Positions 8,164-17,087 of a DNA stretch of 64,000 nt are shown one piece after another (the first letter of the stretch is position 1; each line of letters opens with the position of its first letter). This DNA comes from Micromonospora narathiwatensis (lineage in GTDB: Bacteria; Actinomycetota; Actinomycetes; Mycobacteriales; Micromonosporaceae): contig NZ_LT594324.1 of assembly GCF_900089605.1 (NCBI RefSeq), forward strand, positions 4,836,001 to 4,900,000, given 5' to 3'. The translations under genes and the position numbers were made by a program. Below the pieces are notes generated by a model, which made no database searches, was not told the DNA's origin, and saw only the letters and a program-made list of their open reading frames with translations.

Positions 8164-9804
8164 GTGGTCGCGGTCACGTCCCGGCGCCGTACGCTCGCCG
8201 GGCAACTGCTGGTCCTCCAGCTCGCGATCATCGTCGTGGTGCTGGTGGCCGTCGCCGCCGTGTCGCTGGCCCAGTCGGCGGCCACCTTCAACCGCGTCGA
8301 GGGCCGTCGGGTCGCCGCCCTCGGCGAGGAGCTCGCCGGCAGCCCGCTGCTCCGCGACCAGCTCTCCCGGCCGGCACCCGCCGAGACGATCGCACCGCTG
8401 CTGCAGACCACGCTGATCCGGTCCGGGGTGACCACCGTGACCGTGGCGAACGACCGGGGTCGGGTGGTCAGCTCGACGGATCCGACCCTGGTCGGCAGCC
8501 CCGTAGTGCTGGGCGACCCACGGGTGGCGCATGGCCGGAGCTGGTTCGGCGAGCTGGAGGTCGACGGTACCCGACAGCTGGTGGCCCAGGTGCCGGTGCT
8601 CGGCGACGACCCGGACACCAACCTCGGCCGGCACCTGGGCGTGGTGATGATCGGGGAGTCCTCGCCGACCTGGTCGGAGCGGCTGGTGGGGGCCTCGTCG
8701 TACCTCTTCACCTACCTGGGCATCGCCAGCGCGCTCGGGGTGCTCGGATCGTGGCTGCTGGCCCGACGGATCAAGCGGCAGACCCTCGGCCTGGAGCCGC
8801 GGGAGATCGCCGGGCTGGCCGAGCACCGGGAGGCGCTGCTGCACGGCATCGCCGAGGGGGTGATCGCGCTGGACCCGCTACACCGGGTCACCCTGGTCAA
8901 CGCGGTCGGCCGTCGCCTGCTCGACCTGCCCGAGAACTGCCTCGGCCGCAGCCTCCGCGAGCTGCGGATCAACGGGCGGCTGCGGGACGTACTGGCCGGC
9001 AGCGGCCCGGAGGCCCGGGATCAGGTGGTGGTCCGGGGCGGTCGGGTGCTGGTGATGAACCGGATGACGGTCAGCAAGGACGGCCGGCGGCTCGGCTCGG
9101 TCACCACGTTGCGGGACCGCACCGAGCTGGCCCGGCTGGAGCAGGAACTCGGCTCGTTCCGCAGCACCACGGAGCTGCTCCGGGCGCAGACCCACGAGTT
9201 CGCCAACCAGCTGCACACCATCTCCGGGCTGATCCAGATCGGCGAGCACGACGAGGTGGTCCGCTACGTCGACGCGCTGAGCCGGCACCGCGCCTCGCTC
9301 GACCTCACGGTCACCAGCCGCATCCACGACACCGCGCTGGCCGCGCTGCTCATGGCGAAGTCGGCGCTGGCCGCGGAACGCCGGGTGGAACTGCGGCTCT
9401 CCGAACGGACCGGGCTGGACCGATTGCCGCCGGAGCTGTCGGCGGACGTGGCCACCGTGCTCGGCAACCTGGTGGACAACGCGGTCGAGGCGGTTGCCGG
9501 TGGCCGGGACGCGGTGGACGACGGCCCCGCCTGGGTGGAGGTCGAACTGCGCCGGGACGCCACGTCGGTGGAGATCGTCGTCCGCGACTCCGGGCCGGGC
9601 GTCGCGCCGGAGCTGGCGCAGGAGGTCTTCACCCACGGCTTCACCACCAAGGCGGCCCAGGGCGGCGAACGAGGCATCGGCCTGGCGCTCACCCGGCTGG
9701 TCTGCCACCGCCGCGGCGGTGAGATCGCGGTGACGAACACCGACGAGGGCGCGATGTTCACCGCCCGGATGTCCGTGCTGCCCGTGTTCGAGGAGGCGCG
9801 ATGA
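8164..9804 (+). CDS. CitA/DcuS-type sensor histidine kinase
   Basis: 546 residues, GTG start. The order is: TM1 at about 13-35, extracytoplasmic sensor (about 37-175), TM2 (about 179-200), cytoplasmic PAS (about 215-320), then a SpoOB-type dimerisation helix with the phosphoacceptor His344 in AQTHEFANQLHTISGL. The C-terminal HATPase domain shows NLVDNAVEAV, DSGPGVAPE and GGERGIGLALTR. The CitA/DcuS group senses di- and tricarboxylates periplasmically. The divergent TctC gene supports a carboxylate signal. The stop overlaps the response-regulator start by ATGA, giving coupled expression. Confidence 0.93.
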   Translation: MVAVTSRRRTLAGQLLVLQLAIIVVVLVAVAAVSLAQSAATFNRVEGRRVAALGEELAGSPLLRDQLSRPAPAETIAPLLQTTLIRSGVTTVTVANDRGRVVSSTDPTLVGSPVVLGDPRVAHGRSWFGELEVDGTRQLVAQVPVLGDDPDTNLGRHLGVVMIGESSPTWSERLVGASSYLFTYLGIASALGVLGSWLLARRIKRQTLGLEPREIAGLAEHREALLHGIAEGVIALDPLHRVTLVNAVGRRLLDLPENCLGRSLRELRINGRLRDVLAGSGPEARDQVVVRGGRVLVMNRMTVSKDGRRLGSVTTLRDRTELARLEQELGSFRSTTELLRAQTHEFANQLHTISGLIQIGEHDEVVRYVDALSRHRASLDLTVTSRIHDTALAALLMAKSALAAERRVELRLSERTGLDRLPPELSADVATVLGNLVDNAVEAVAGGRDAVDDGPAWVEVELRRDATSVEIVVRDSGPGVAPELAQEVFTHGFTTKAAQGGERGIGLALTRLVCHRRGGEIAVTNTDEGAMFTARMSVLPVFEEAR

Positions 9805-10475
9805 TCGACGTACTGGTGGTCGACGACGACTTCATGGTGGCCCGGATCCACCGGGGCTTCGTCGAGCGGATCGACGGCTTCCGGGTGATCGGCACCGCCA
9901 GCACCGGCGAGCAGGCGATCGCCGCCGTCGACGAGCACCGTCCCGACCTCGTTCTCCTCGACCTCTACCTGCCCGACATGTTCGGCCTGGACGTGGTGGC
10001 CCGGATCCGGGCCGCCCAGCACGACTGCGACGTCCTGGTGATCAGCGCCGCCCGCGAGGCCGAGGCGGTACGCCGGGCGGTCCGCTACGGCGCGGTCAAC
10101 TACCTGCTCAAGCCGTTCGGCTTCGACGAGCTGCGCAACCGGCTGAAGCAGTACGCCGCCCGCCGTACCGCGCCCCGTACGGAGGTGGTCTCCGACCAGG
10201 CCGACGTCGACCGGGTGCTCTCCCGCAGCGGCTCGCCGGCCACCGCCCCGGCCCTGCCGCGTGGGCTCAGCTCCGAGACGGCGGAGTTGGTGGAGCGCGC
10301 CCTGCGTACGCACGACGGCACCCTGTCGGCCAGCGAATGCGCCGACCGGGTGGGCATCTCCCGGGTCAGCGCCCGCCGCTACCTGGAGCACTTCTCCGGT
10401 ACGGGCCGGGTCGAGGTGAGCCTCCGCTACGGCGCGGCAGGCCGACCCGAGCGCCGCTACTCCTGGCTGACCTGA
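9801..10475 (+). CDS. CitB/DcuR-type response regulator
   Basis: 224 residues. The receiver domain has acidic pocket VVDDD (8-10), phosphoacceptor Asp54 in VLLDLYLPD and Lys104 in YLLKPFGF. The C-terminal half holds an HTH (ADRVGISRVSARRYLEHF) near residues 170-205, as in CitB/DcuR regulators. ATG 9801 overlaps the kinase stop by 4 bases. It probably activates carboxylate-uptake genes, perhaps the divergent tctC-like gene. Confidence 0.93.
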   Translation: MIDVLVVDDDFMVARIHRGFVERIDGFRVIGTASTGEQAIAAVDEHRPDLVLLDLYLPDMFGLDVVARIRAAQHDCDVLVISAAREAEAVRRAVRYGAVNYLLKPFGFDELRNRLKQYAARRTAPRTEVVSDQADVDRVLSRSGSPATAPALPRGLSSETAELVERALRTHDGTLSASECADRVGISRVSARRYLEHFSGTGRVEVSLRYGAAGRPERRYSWLT

Positions 10476-10527
10476 ACAACACCGCTGGCCGGCACCCCGT
10501 GCTCGGGTGCCGGCCAGCGGTGTTGTT
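10475..10527. terminator. bidirectional stem-loop terminator
   Basis: A perfect 22-base-pair stem (10475-10496 with 10506-10527; arms begin AACAACACCGC and end GCGGTGTTGTT) with a 9-base loop. It begins within the response-regulator stop codon and lies 15 bases from the stop of the convergent secreted-protein gene, so it can serve both. Confidence 0.85.
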
Positions 10528-10541
10528 CATGTTCGGTTGTG

Positions 10542-11081
10542 TCAGCTGTTCCAGTTCTGGGCGACCAGGTCAGCGGCCTGCTGCTCCCACTGGGCGTAGG
10601 CGTCCGGGTACGCCGACACCTGCACCGTCTGCGCGGCCTTGGTCAACGGCATGTCCTGCCACCCGTCGACCTGCTTCAGACCCTTCAGGAACGCGGTCGT
10701 CGCGTACTCGGGGTCGGTGATCTGCTCCGGGCTACCCCAACCAGAGGACGGGCGCTGCTGGAACAGACCCAGCGAGTCGTGGTCGTTCTGGTCACCGAGG
10801 TGGCCCAGGTTCTCCAGCTTCGACTCCTGAAGCGACGTGGCGATCGAGATGACCGCGGCCCGTTCGGGCATGCCGGCCTTCTTCGTCGCCGCGATGATCG
10901 CCTTCGCGTTCGCGGTCTGCTCACCGTTCAGGTCGATCTTCGACTGGGCGCCCTGGACAGCAGCAACCGGAGTGGCGTGTACGGGGGCGGCGGCGTGCGC
11001 GGCGATCGGACCGGCGAACACACCACCGGCGAAAGCCAGACCAGCAACACCCAGAACGCTCTTACGCAGCATCGTATTCAT
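10542..11081 (-). CDS. secreted lysozyme-like (transglycosylase-like) protein
   Basis: 179 residues from ATG 11081 (MNTMLRKSVLG). The signal peptide ends near GPIAAHAAAP. The mature part holds a domain common in actinomycete cell-wall proteins: ERAAVISIATSLQESKLEN, with a Glu in the position expected of a catalytic acid, then DSLGLFQQRPSSGWGSPEQI, and YPDAYAQWEQQAADLV near the end. The fold appears lysozyme/transglycosylase-like, but enzymatic activity is not proven. It is preceded by a long repeat-filled intergenic tract and shares a terminator with the CitB-like gene. An open-frame extension to 11639 has no signal-peptide logic and is rejected. Confidence 0.82.
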   Translation of the reverse strand: MNTMLRKSVLGVAGLAFAGGVFAGPIAAHAAAPVHATPVAAVQGAQSKIDLNGEQTANAKAIIAATKKAGMPERAAVISIATSLQESKLENLGHLGDQNDHDSLGLFQQRPSSGWGSPEQITDPEYATTAFLKGLKQVDGWQDMPLTKAAQTVQVSAYPDAYAQWEQQAADLVAQNWNS

Positions 11082-11229
11082 GACCAAAGCTCCATTCGGG
11101 GGTTTGGCACACACGCCGACAGGGGGGTCGGGGCATGCGCAAGCACCGTCAGGCGCCCAAACAAGGGGAAAGTCTTCGACCGGCTGGCTCGCGGGGCGGG
11201 GGATCGCCTCTTCGTGGCGCCGGGACCAT

Positions 11230-11440
11230 GTACAACGACCGACGACCCACCAACATTCCGGGCCCGGGCCACCCCGATCGCAGCGGGCGGCCATCAGCCC
11301 CCAGGTTCGGGGCCTTCCTCGGCCGTGCAGCCCGGTACAACGCCCGCCGACCGCCGACCATTCCACCCCCGGGACGCCCCCGGCCACCCCCCGAAACCAG
11401 ACACTTCGCCGCACACCACCCACGCGGTCCAGGCAAGCAC
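11230..11440. repeat. two-copy degenerate ~105-bp direct repeat
   Basis: A 47-base segment starting GTACAACG(A/C)CCG at 11230 recurs at 11335, 105 bases later, with about a dozen substitutions. It includes CATTCC followed by CCCGGG. Similarity fades in the rest of the unit. Confidence 0.55.
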
Positions 11441-11450
11441 CCGCCAAGAT

Positions 11451-11762
11451 CCGCACAACATCCCCGCAATGGGCCCATCCCCGCACGGCGAAACCGCAAC
11501 TTGACCGAAAGCACCGCCTCGGGAACGCGATGCCGCAACATCTCCGAAAGTGGCCCATCCAGGCACGACCAAGCCGCAGCATCCCGAAAGTGACCCTCAG
11601 GGAGCAACGCCGCACCGTCTCCGAAGATGGGGCATCCAAGCACGACGAAACCGCAACTGCCCCGAAATCGGCCCCTCAGGGGCGCACTTCCCAAAGAGCG
11701 GCCCCTCCGGCACATGACGAGGCCGCAACTTCCGCGAATCCGGCCCCTCGCCCGAACGCGAA
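11451..11762. repeat. degenerate ~40-bp tandem repeat, about seven units
   Basis: Units start at about 11451, 11493, 11532, 11573, 11610, 11651 and 11722. Their shared order is CCGCAAC, then CCGAAA, then GGCCC(A/C)TC, then GCACGACGAAA. Unit length is 36-42 bases, with a shortened unit near 11690. The spacing is not a multiple of three, so the array is not coding. Function unknown. Confidence 0.6.
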
Positions 11763-11931
11763 AGCCGACGCGACGGCGTACCCCGGACGCGGGGACGCGG
11801 GGGCGGCGAATGCGGACGGCGCGGGCGCGCGACGTGGGATGCGGCCCGGGCGAGGGCCGACGTGGGTCAGGCCGGACCGACCCCGGCCGGGCACGGACGT
11901 GGCAAGGTCGCGTGCCCGCCCCGGGGGCCGG

Positions 11932-12615
11932 TCACGGCTCGAACTTGTAGCCCAGGCCGCGGACGGTGACGATGTAGCGCGGCGCCGACGGCTCCGGCTC
12001 GATCTTGGAGCGCAGCCGCTTGACGTGCACGTCCAGCGTCTTGGTGTCGCCCACGTAGTCGGCGCCCCAGACCCGGTCGATGAGCTGCCCCCGGGTGAGT
12101 ACCCGTCCCGCGTTGCGCAGCAGCAGTTCCAGCAGCTCGAACTCCTTGAGCGGCAGCTGTACGACGCCGCCGTCGACGGTCACCACGTGCCGCTCGATGT
12201 CCATCCGGACCGGGCCGGCGGCCAGCGTCGGCGCACCCGACTCGGTCGCCTCCGCGCTCTGCCGGCGCAGCACCGCCCGGATGCGGGCGACCAGCTCACG
12301 CGGCGAGTACGGCTTGGTCACGTAGTCGTCGGCCCCGATCTCCAGGCCGACCACCTTGTCGATCTCACTGTCCCGGGCGGTGACCATGATGATCGGCACG
12401 TGTGACCGCTGACGGAGCTGGCGACACACCTCGGTACCCGACATTTCCGGCAACATCAGGTCGAGCAGCACGATGTCGGCGCCGGTCCGGTCGAACTCGG
12501 TGAGGGCGGACGTGCCCGTCGCGGCGACGGACACCTCGAAGCCCTCCTTGCGGAGCATGTAGGACAGGGCGTCGGAGAACGATTCCTCGTCCTCGACCAC
12601 CAGTACGCGGCTCAA
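11932..12615 (-). CDS. regX3: phosphate-response regulator RegX3/PhoP type
   Basis: A 227-residue OmpR-family regulator. The start is TTG 12615, preceded by the Shine-Dalgarno GGAAAGGAA; the alternative frame extension to 12783 runs into senX3. Receiver: VVEDEES, phosphoacceptor Asp52 in LLDLMLPEMSG, Lys101 in VTKPYSP. Winged helix: LPLKEFELLELLL, RNAGRVLTRGQLIDRVWG, TKTLDVHVKRLRSKIE and VRGLGYKFEP. Adjacency to the SenX3-type kinase, phoU and gpm identifies it as the regulator of phosphate starvation rather than MtrA or another OmpR paralogue. Confidence 0.93.
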   Translation of the reverse strand: MSRVLVVEDEESFSDALSYMLRKEGFEVSVAATGTSALTEFDRTGADIVLLDLMLPEMSGTEVCRQLRQRSHVPIIMVTARDSEIDKVVGLEIGADDYVTKPYSPRELVARIRAVLRRQSAEATESGAPTLAAGPVRMDIERHVVTVDGGVVQLPLKEFELLELLLRNAGRVLTRGQLIDRVWGADYVGDTKTLDVHVKRLRSKIEPEPSAPRYIVTVRGLGYKFEP

Positions 12616-12643
12616 CGGGTGTTTCCTTTCCTGTCGGTCAGAC

Positions 12644-13927
12644 CTACCGAGGCTCGGCCGGGCCGGCCTCGATCCCAGCGGAGGAGAGTGTCGCCTCCAG
12701 GTCGTCCGGGGGGCGGGCGGGCAGCCGGAGGGTGAACGTCGACCCCCCACCAAGAGTGCTCGACACATCCACCCGGCCGCCATGGTTGCTGGCGATGTGT
12801 TTGACGATGGCCAGCCCGAGGCCGGTGCCCCCGGTGGCCCGGGAGCGGGCCTGGTCGGCCCGGTAGAAGCGTTCGAAGATCCGATCGACCTCGTTCGGGG
12901 CGATGCCGATGCCCTGGTCGGTCACGGCGACCTCGACGTGCTCGTCGGTGGCTCGCGCGGTCACCCGTACCGTGGTGTCCTCGCCCGAGTAGTTGATCGC
13001 GTTCTCCACCAGGTTCGCCACGGCGGTGGCGAGCTGGCTGTCGCTGCCGTACGCGGTCAGGCCACGCTGCCCGTCGACGGCGATCTCCACCCGGCGGGCG
13101 GTGGCCGTGGTCCGGGTCCGGTCGACCACCTCGGCGATCACCCAGTCCAGGGAGACCGGCTCCGGGGCGGGCTGCGGCTCGGCGCCCTGGAGCCGGGTCA
13201 GCTCCAACAGCTCCTGCACCAGCCGGCCCAGCCGGGTGGACTCATGCTGGATCCGCTCGGCGAACCGTCGGGCGGCGATCATGTCCTCGGACAGGTCCGA
13301 CGCGCCCTCGCCGGTCGGCTCGGTGGCGTCCACCAGCGCCTCGGCGAGGAGCTGGAGCGCGCCGATCGGGGTCTTCAGCTCGTGGCTCACGTTGGCCACG
13401 AAGTCCCGCCGGACCCGGGCCAGCCGGTGCGACTCGGTGACGTCGGCCGCCTCGACCGAGATGTAACCGGCGCCGAGGCCCATCGCGCGCAGGTGCACGC
13501 CGAGCGGGTTGTCCCCCGCGCTGTCGCGACCACGCGGCAGGTCCAGCTCGATCTCGCGCCGCACGCCCGTGCGCCGGACCTGCCCGGCGAGGGTACGGAT
13601 CAGCGGGTGCGCCGCGATGGACCCGGGCGTCGTCCCGGTACGGAGCAGGCCCAACGCCCGTGCGGCCGGGTTCACCAGCACCGGCACGTCGTTCGGGTCG
13701 AGCACCACCACGCCGGCGCGGAGCGAGTCGATCGTCTTGCGGCCGAGCCCGGAGAGCCCGCCCTGCTGCTCGTCGGGAATCGCCGGCCTCCCTGCGCTAC
13801 GACGGGAGCGGTCGCTCCCCGACGACGCCGACCGGCGCCATTCTCTGACGGGTCGGGACAGCAGCAGCCCGGCGACCAGTCCGGCCACCAGAGCCACGGC
13901 CACCGCGACCGTCACCGCCCATTCCAC
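12644..13927 (-). CDS. senX3: phosphate sensor histidine kinase SenX3/PhoR type
   Basis: 427 residues from GTG 13927. One N-terminal TM helix (about 4-24), a cytoplasmic PAS-like domain (about 62-165), HisKA with His182 in NVSHELKTPIGAL, and HATPase with NLVENAINYSGED, DQGIGIAPNEVDRIFERFYR and GGTGLGLAIVKHI. The single-helix-plus-PAS layout fits SenX3, which responds to phosphate through the Pst system and PhoU rather than an external ligand. It lies 28 bases upstream of regX3 in one operon, divergent from phoU. Confidence 0.93.
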   Translation of the reverse strand: MEWAVTVAVAVALVAGLVAGLLLSRPVREWRRSASSGSDRSRRSAGRPAIPDEQQGGLSGLGRKTIDSLRAGVVVLDPNDVPVLVNPAARALGLLRTGTTPGSIAAHPLIRTLAGQVRRTGVRREIELDLPRGRDSAGDNPLGVHLRAMGLGAGYISVEAADVTESHRLARVRRDFVANVSHELKTPIGALQLLAEALVDATEPTGEGASDLSEDMIAARRFAERIQHESTRLGRLVQELLELTRLQGAEPQPAPEPVSLDWVIAEVVDRTRTTATARRVEIAVDGQRGLTAYGSDSQLATAVANLVENAINYSGEDTTVRVTARATDEHVEVAVTDQGIGIAPNEVDRIFERFYRADQARSRATGGTGLGLAIVKHIASNHGGRVDVSSTLGGGSTFTLRLPARPPDDLEATLSSAGIEAGPAEPR

Positions 13928-13947
13928 CCGGCGATCGTAGGGTCATT

Positions 13948-14042
13948 GTTCACCTGACGATCGGTTGAAATGGGATGAAACACTCTCACTTTCGGGAAAG
14001 TTCACTCACGGGTCCCGCGTCGTTCACCGGGGTTCACCGCGG
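13948..14042 (+). promoter_or_regulatory. PHO box between senX3 and phoU
   Basis: Repeats of the actinomycete PhoP/RegX3 half-site GTTCAC occur in this gap. GTTCACTCACG (14000) is followed 22 bases later by GTTCACCGGG (14022), then immediately GTTCACCGC (14032), about one helical turn apart. A further GTTCACCTGAC lies at 13948, near senX3. This fits direct phosphate control of phoU and perhaps autoregulation of senX3-regX3. Confidence 0.7.
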
Positions 14043-14136
14043 ATCCGGTCACCCCCACCTACGGTGGGTCGCGCACCTGCTCACGACGTACGCGGCCCGC
14101 CGGGCCACCGGCGGCCACCGAACCCAGGAAGTGACG

Positions 14137-14790
14137 ATGCGCGAAGAGTTCCGGGCCGACCTGCAGATTGTCAGCCAGCTGCTGGTGGACATGGCGGAGG
14201 GGGTGCGCGTCGCCATGCGACAGGCCACCTCGGCCCTGCTCACCGCCGACCGCGCGGCGGCCGAGGGGGTGGTCGCGGGCGACGCCGAGATCGACGGCCG
14301 CTACCGGGACGTGGAGGAGCGGGTCTGCGACCTGCTGGCCCGGCAGGCGCCGGTCGCCTCCGACCTCCGTGCCATGATCACCGCGCTGCACGTGGCCGCC
14401 GACCTGGAGCGGATGGGCGACCTGGCCCAGCACGTCGCCAAGACCGCGCTGCGCCGGCACCCCTCGCCTGCGGTGCCGGCCGAACTGCGGCCGGTCTTCA
14501 CCGACATGGCCGCCGTGGCCGACCGGATGGCCGAGAAGATCGGCATCGTGCTGGCCCGGCCCGACGCGACCATCGCCGCCGAGCTGGACAGCGACGACGA
14601 CCCCATGGACGACCTGCACAAGAGCCTCTTCACCGTGCTGCTCGGCGACGACTGGCCGTACGGGGTGGAGACGGCGATCGACGCGACCCTGCTGGGCCGT
14701 TTCTACGAGCGTTTCGCCGACCACGCGGTGAACGTGGGCGAGCACGTCGTCTACCTGATCACGGGCGAGTCCACGACCTCGGCCAACTGA
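14137..14790 (+). CDS. phoU: phosphate signalling protein PhoU
   Basis: 217 residues from ATG 14137 (MREEFRADLQIVSQ), with AGGAAG 11 bases upstream. Two PhoU three-helix repeats are visible; the metal-binding-type segments are ALHVAADLERMGDLAQHVAK and YERFADHAVNVGEHVVY, each with the characteristic ERxxD/ADHxxN pattern. PhoU links the Pst transporter to SenX3 and represses the phosphate regulon when phosphate is ample. It is divergent from senX3-regX3 and preceded by a PHO box. The open frame extends upstream to 13975 but covers the PHO box and is rejected. Confidence 0.94.
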   Translation: MREEFRADLQIVSQLLVDMAEGVRVAMRQATSALLTADRAAAEGVVAGDAEIDGRYRDVEERVCDLLARQAPVASDLRAMITALHVAADLERMGDLAQHVAKTALRRHPSPAVPAELRPVFTDMAAVADRMAEKIGIVLARPDATIAAELDSDDDPMDDLHKSLFTVLLGDDWPYGVETAIDATLLGRFYERFADHAVNVGEHVVYLITGESTTSAN

Positions 14791-14797
14791 GCCGGCA

Positions 14798-14835
14798 ACG
14801 CCGAAGGCCCCCGGGTGACCGGGGGCCTTCGGCGT
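14798..14835. terminator. bidirectional terminator between phoU and gpmA
   Basis: A perfect 17-base-pair stem (14798-14814 with 14819-14835; core CCGAAGGCCCCC) with a four-base GTGA loop, between two convergent genes. Confidence 0.88.
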
Positions 14836-14842
14836 CGTGGGA

Positions 14843-15610
14843 TCAGCGGCCCTGGTTGGCGACCGCGGCGGCGGCATCCCTGGCGGCGTCCGGGTCGAGG
14901 TACGTCCCACCGAGGGTCTGCGGGCGCAGGTTCAGGTCGAGGTCGTAGCGCAGCGGGATGCCGGTCGGGATGTTCAGCTTGGCGATCGCCTCGTCGGAGA
15001 TCTGGTCGAGGTGCTTGACCAGGGCACGCAGCGAGTTGCCGTGCGCGGCCACCAGCACCGTCCGGCCGGCCAGGATGTCCGGCACGATCGAGTCGTACCA
15101 GTACGGCAGCATCCGCTCGACGACGTCCTTGAGGCACTCGGTCCGCGGCATCAGCTCGGTCGGCAGCAGCGCGTACCGGGGGTCGCCGACCTGGGACCAC
15201 TCGTCGTTGTCGGCAATGGGCGGCGGCGGCGTGTCGTACGACCGGCGCCAGAGCATGAACTGGTCCTCGCCGTACTCGTCCAGGGTCTGCTTCTTGTTCT
15301 TGCCCTGGAGCGCGCCGTAGTGCCGCTCGTTGAGCCGCCACGACCGGCGCACCGCGATCCAGTGCCGGTCGGCGGCGCTGAGCGCCAGCTCGGCGGTCCG
15401 GATCGCGCGGCGCAGCACGCTCGTGTGCACCACGTCCGGCATCAGGTTGTGCTCGCGGAGCAGCTCACCGCCGCGCCGCGCCTCGCTCTCCCCCTTGGCG
15501 GTCAGGTCGACGTCGACCCAGCCGGTGAAGAGGTTCTTGGCGTTCCAGTCGCTCTCGCCGTGCCGCAGCAGGACCAGCGTCCCGATGGTGGGCCCCTCGC
15601 TCGCAGTCAT
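14843..15610 (-). CDS. gpmA: 2,3-bisphosphoglycerate-dependent phosphoglycerate mutase
   Basis: 255 residues from ATG 15610; an ATG three codons upstream is possible. It catalyses interconversion of 3- and 2-phosphoglycerate. The phosphohistidine motif [10 protein letters not shown] (His17) and [11 protein letters not shown] lie near the N-terminus. Further matches are [25 protein letters not shown] and the second catalytic His in [11 protein letters not shown]. Length matches dPGM enzymes of about 250 residues. The gpm-senX3-regX3 neighbourhood is conserved in mycobacteria. Confidence 0.95.
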   Translation of the reverse strand: MTASEGPTIGTLVLLRHGESDWNAKNLFTGWVDVDLTAKGESEARRGGELLREHNLMPDVVHTSVLRRAIRTAELALSAADRHWIAVRRSWRLNERHYGALQGKNKKQTLDEYGEDQFMLWRRSYDTPPPPIADNDEWSQVGDPRYALLPTELMPRTECLKDVVERMLPYWYDSIVPDILAGRTVLVAAHGNSLRALVKHLDQISDEAIAKLNIPTGIPLRYDLDLNLRPQTLGGTYLDPDAARDAAAAVANQGR

Positions 15611-15761
15611 GCGGATCATCCTGCCGTACCCGACGGGCGGACACGCGGGGACCGGTGGTGACGACCACCACGTGGAAAACCTGATGACCGGCATTCCGGG
15701 GCGGGACTAGGTTGTAAGGCGCTAGAAAGATATTGGTCGTTACCAAAACGGGGGCATCGGA

Positions 15762-17087
15762 ATGCGGACGGTACGCGGCTGGTTCCGGGACACCACGGGC
15801 GGGCTGCCGAGGTCCTTCTGGTACCTCTGGACCGGCACCCTGATCAACCGGCTCGGCTCGTTCGTCCTGGTCTTCCTGGCCATCTACCTCACCCAGGCCC
15901 GGCACTTCTCGGCCTCGCAGGCCGGGCTGGTGATCGGTCTGTGGGGTGTCGGCGGCGCGGTCGGCACCACCGTCGGCGGCACCCTGACCGACCGGTGGGG
16001 ACGGCGGCCCACCCTGCTCACCGCACACCTCGGGGCGGCCATCATGATGGTCGCGCTCGGCCTGGCCCGGCCGCTGTGGTCGGTCGCGCTGGGCGCCCTG
16101 CTGCTGGGCGCGTTCGCCGAGATGGCCCGTCCGGCGTTCGGGGCGATGATGGTCGACGTGGTGCCGGAGAAAGACCGGCTCCGCGCCTTCTCGCTGAACT
16201 ACTGGGCGATCAACCTCGGCTTCGCCTGCGCCGCGGTGCTCGCCGGCGTCGCCGCCCAGGCCGGATACCTGCTGCTCTTCCTGGTCGACGCGGCGACCAC
16301 CCTGGTCACCGCGCTGATCATCTTCGCCCGGGTCGGGGAGACCCGGTCGGTCCCGACCGGCCCGGTGGTCAAGGGCGCGACCGCTCCCGCCGGTGCCCTG
16401 CGGACCATCCTCACCGACCGGGTCTACCTGGGCTTCGTGGCGCTCAACCTGTTCGCCGCGCTGGTCTTCCTCCAGCACATCTCGATGCTGCCGATCGCGA
16501 TGGGCGACTCCGGCCTGAGCCCCGCCACGTACGGCTCGGTGATCGCGCTCAACGGCGTGCTGATCGTGGTCGGTCAGCTCTTCGTACCCAAGCTGATCAA
16601 GGGCCGGAGCCGGTCGCACGTGCTGGCGCTCGCCGCGCTGGTGATGGGCGTCGGTTTCGGGCTCACCGCGTTCGCCGAGGCGGCCTGGCTCTACGGCCTG
16701 ACCGTGCTGATCTGGACCGTCGGCGAGATGCTCAACTCGCCGTCCAACGCCACCCTCATCGCCGAGCTCTCCCCGGGCGCGCTCCGTGGTCGCTACCAGG
16801 GTGTCTTCTCCCTCTCCTGGCAGATCGCCGGGGCGGCGGCCCCGATCCTCGGCGGCCTGGTCCGGGAGCACGCCGGCAACACCACGCTCTGGCTCGGCTG
16901 CGCCGCGATCGGCGCCGCGACCGCGGTGGCCCATCTGGTCTCCGGCCCGGCCCGCGAACGGCGCGCCGCGCAGCTCCGAACCGCCGCGGCACCGGTCCAG
17001 CCGGTCACGGTGGCCCGCACGCCGGCCACCGAGGTGGCCGAGGCCGCTGCGACCGCACCCGCCGAGCCGGCCCGCGCCACCACCTGA
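15762..17087 (+). CDS. MFS transporter (first of tandem pair)
   Basis: 441 residues with about 12 hydrophobic helices. The MFS loop-2/3 motif is seen in GTLTDRWGRRPTLL. The family looks like drug/proton antiporters (DHA1). The C-terminal tail is Ala/Pro/Thr-rich and probably cytoplasmic. The neighbouring downstream gene is a clear paralogue with the same opening (W-DTxGGLP-xFWYLW-G-LINR). The substrate is unknown. A short inverted repeat TTGGT/ACCAA (15733-15746) precedes the start and may be an operator. Confidence 0.9.
   Translation: MRTVRGWFRDTTGGLPRSFWYLWTGTLINRLGSFVLVFLAIYLTQARHFSASQAGLVIGLWGVGGAVGTTVGGTLTDRWGRRPTLLTAHLGAAIMMVALGLARPLWSVALGALLLGAFAEMARPAFGAMMVDVVPEKDRLRAFSLNYWAINLGFACAAVLAGVAAQAGYLLLFLVDAATTLVTALIIFARVGETRSVPTGPVVKGATAPAGALRTILTDRVYLGFVALNLFAALVFLQHISMLPIAMGDSGLSPATYGSVIALNGVLIVVGQLFVPKLIKGRSRSHVLALAALVMGVGFGLTAFAEAAWLYGLTVLIWTVGEMLNSPSNATLIAELSPGALRGRYQGVFSLSWQIAGAAAPILGGLVREHAGNTTLWLGCAAIGAATAVAHLVSGPARERRAAQLRTAAAPVQPVTVARTPATEVAEAAATAPAEPARATT

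Larger units (their letters stand above)
11082..11931. other. 850-bp non-coding tract with degenerate repeats
   Basis: No convincing gene is seen on either strand; the long open frames lack codon-bias and domain sense. It lies upstream of both the secreted lysozyme-like gene and the 3' end of regX3. Two repeat blocks occupy 11230-11440 and 11451-11762. The 148 bases next to the secreted-protein start probably hold its promoter and leader. I looked for a ydaO (c-di-AMP) riboswitch, common before actinomycete cell-wall hydrolases, and did not find its conserved core. Confidence 0.6.

Noticed and set aside
11082..11240. ydaO (c-di-AMP) riboswitch upstream of the lysozyme-like gene
   Set aside because: Expected for many actinomycete cell-wall hydrolases. 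The segment GCCAAACCCCCGAATGGAGC looks like its 3' end, but the GGGGGAACC and GGGGTGA core is absent.
10837..12405. 522-codon plus-strand open frame through the repeat tract into regX3
   Set aside because: Crosses an obvious regulator in antisense and follows non-coding repeats; composition is not protein-like.
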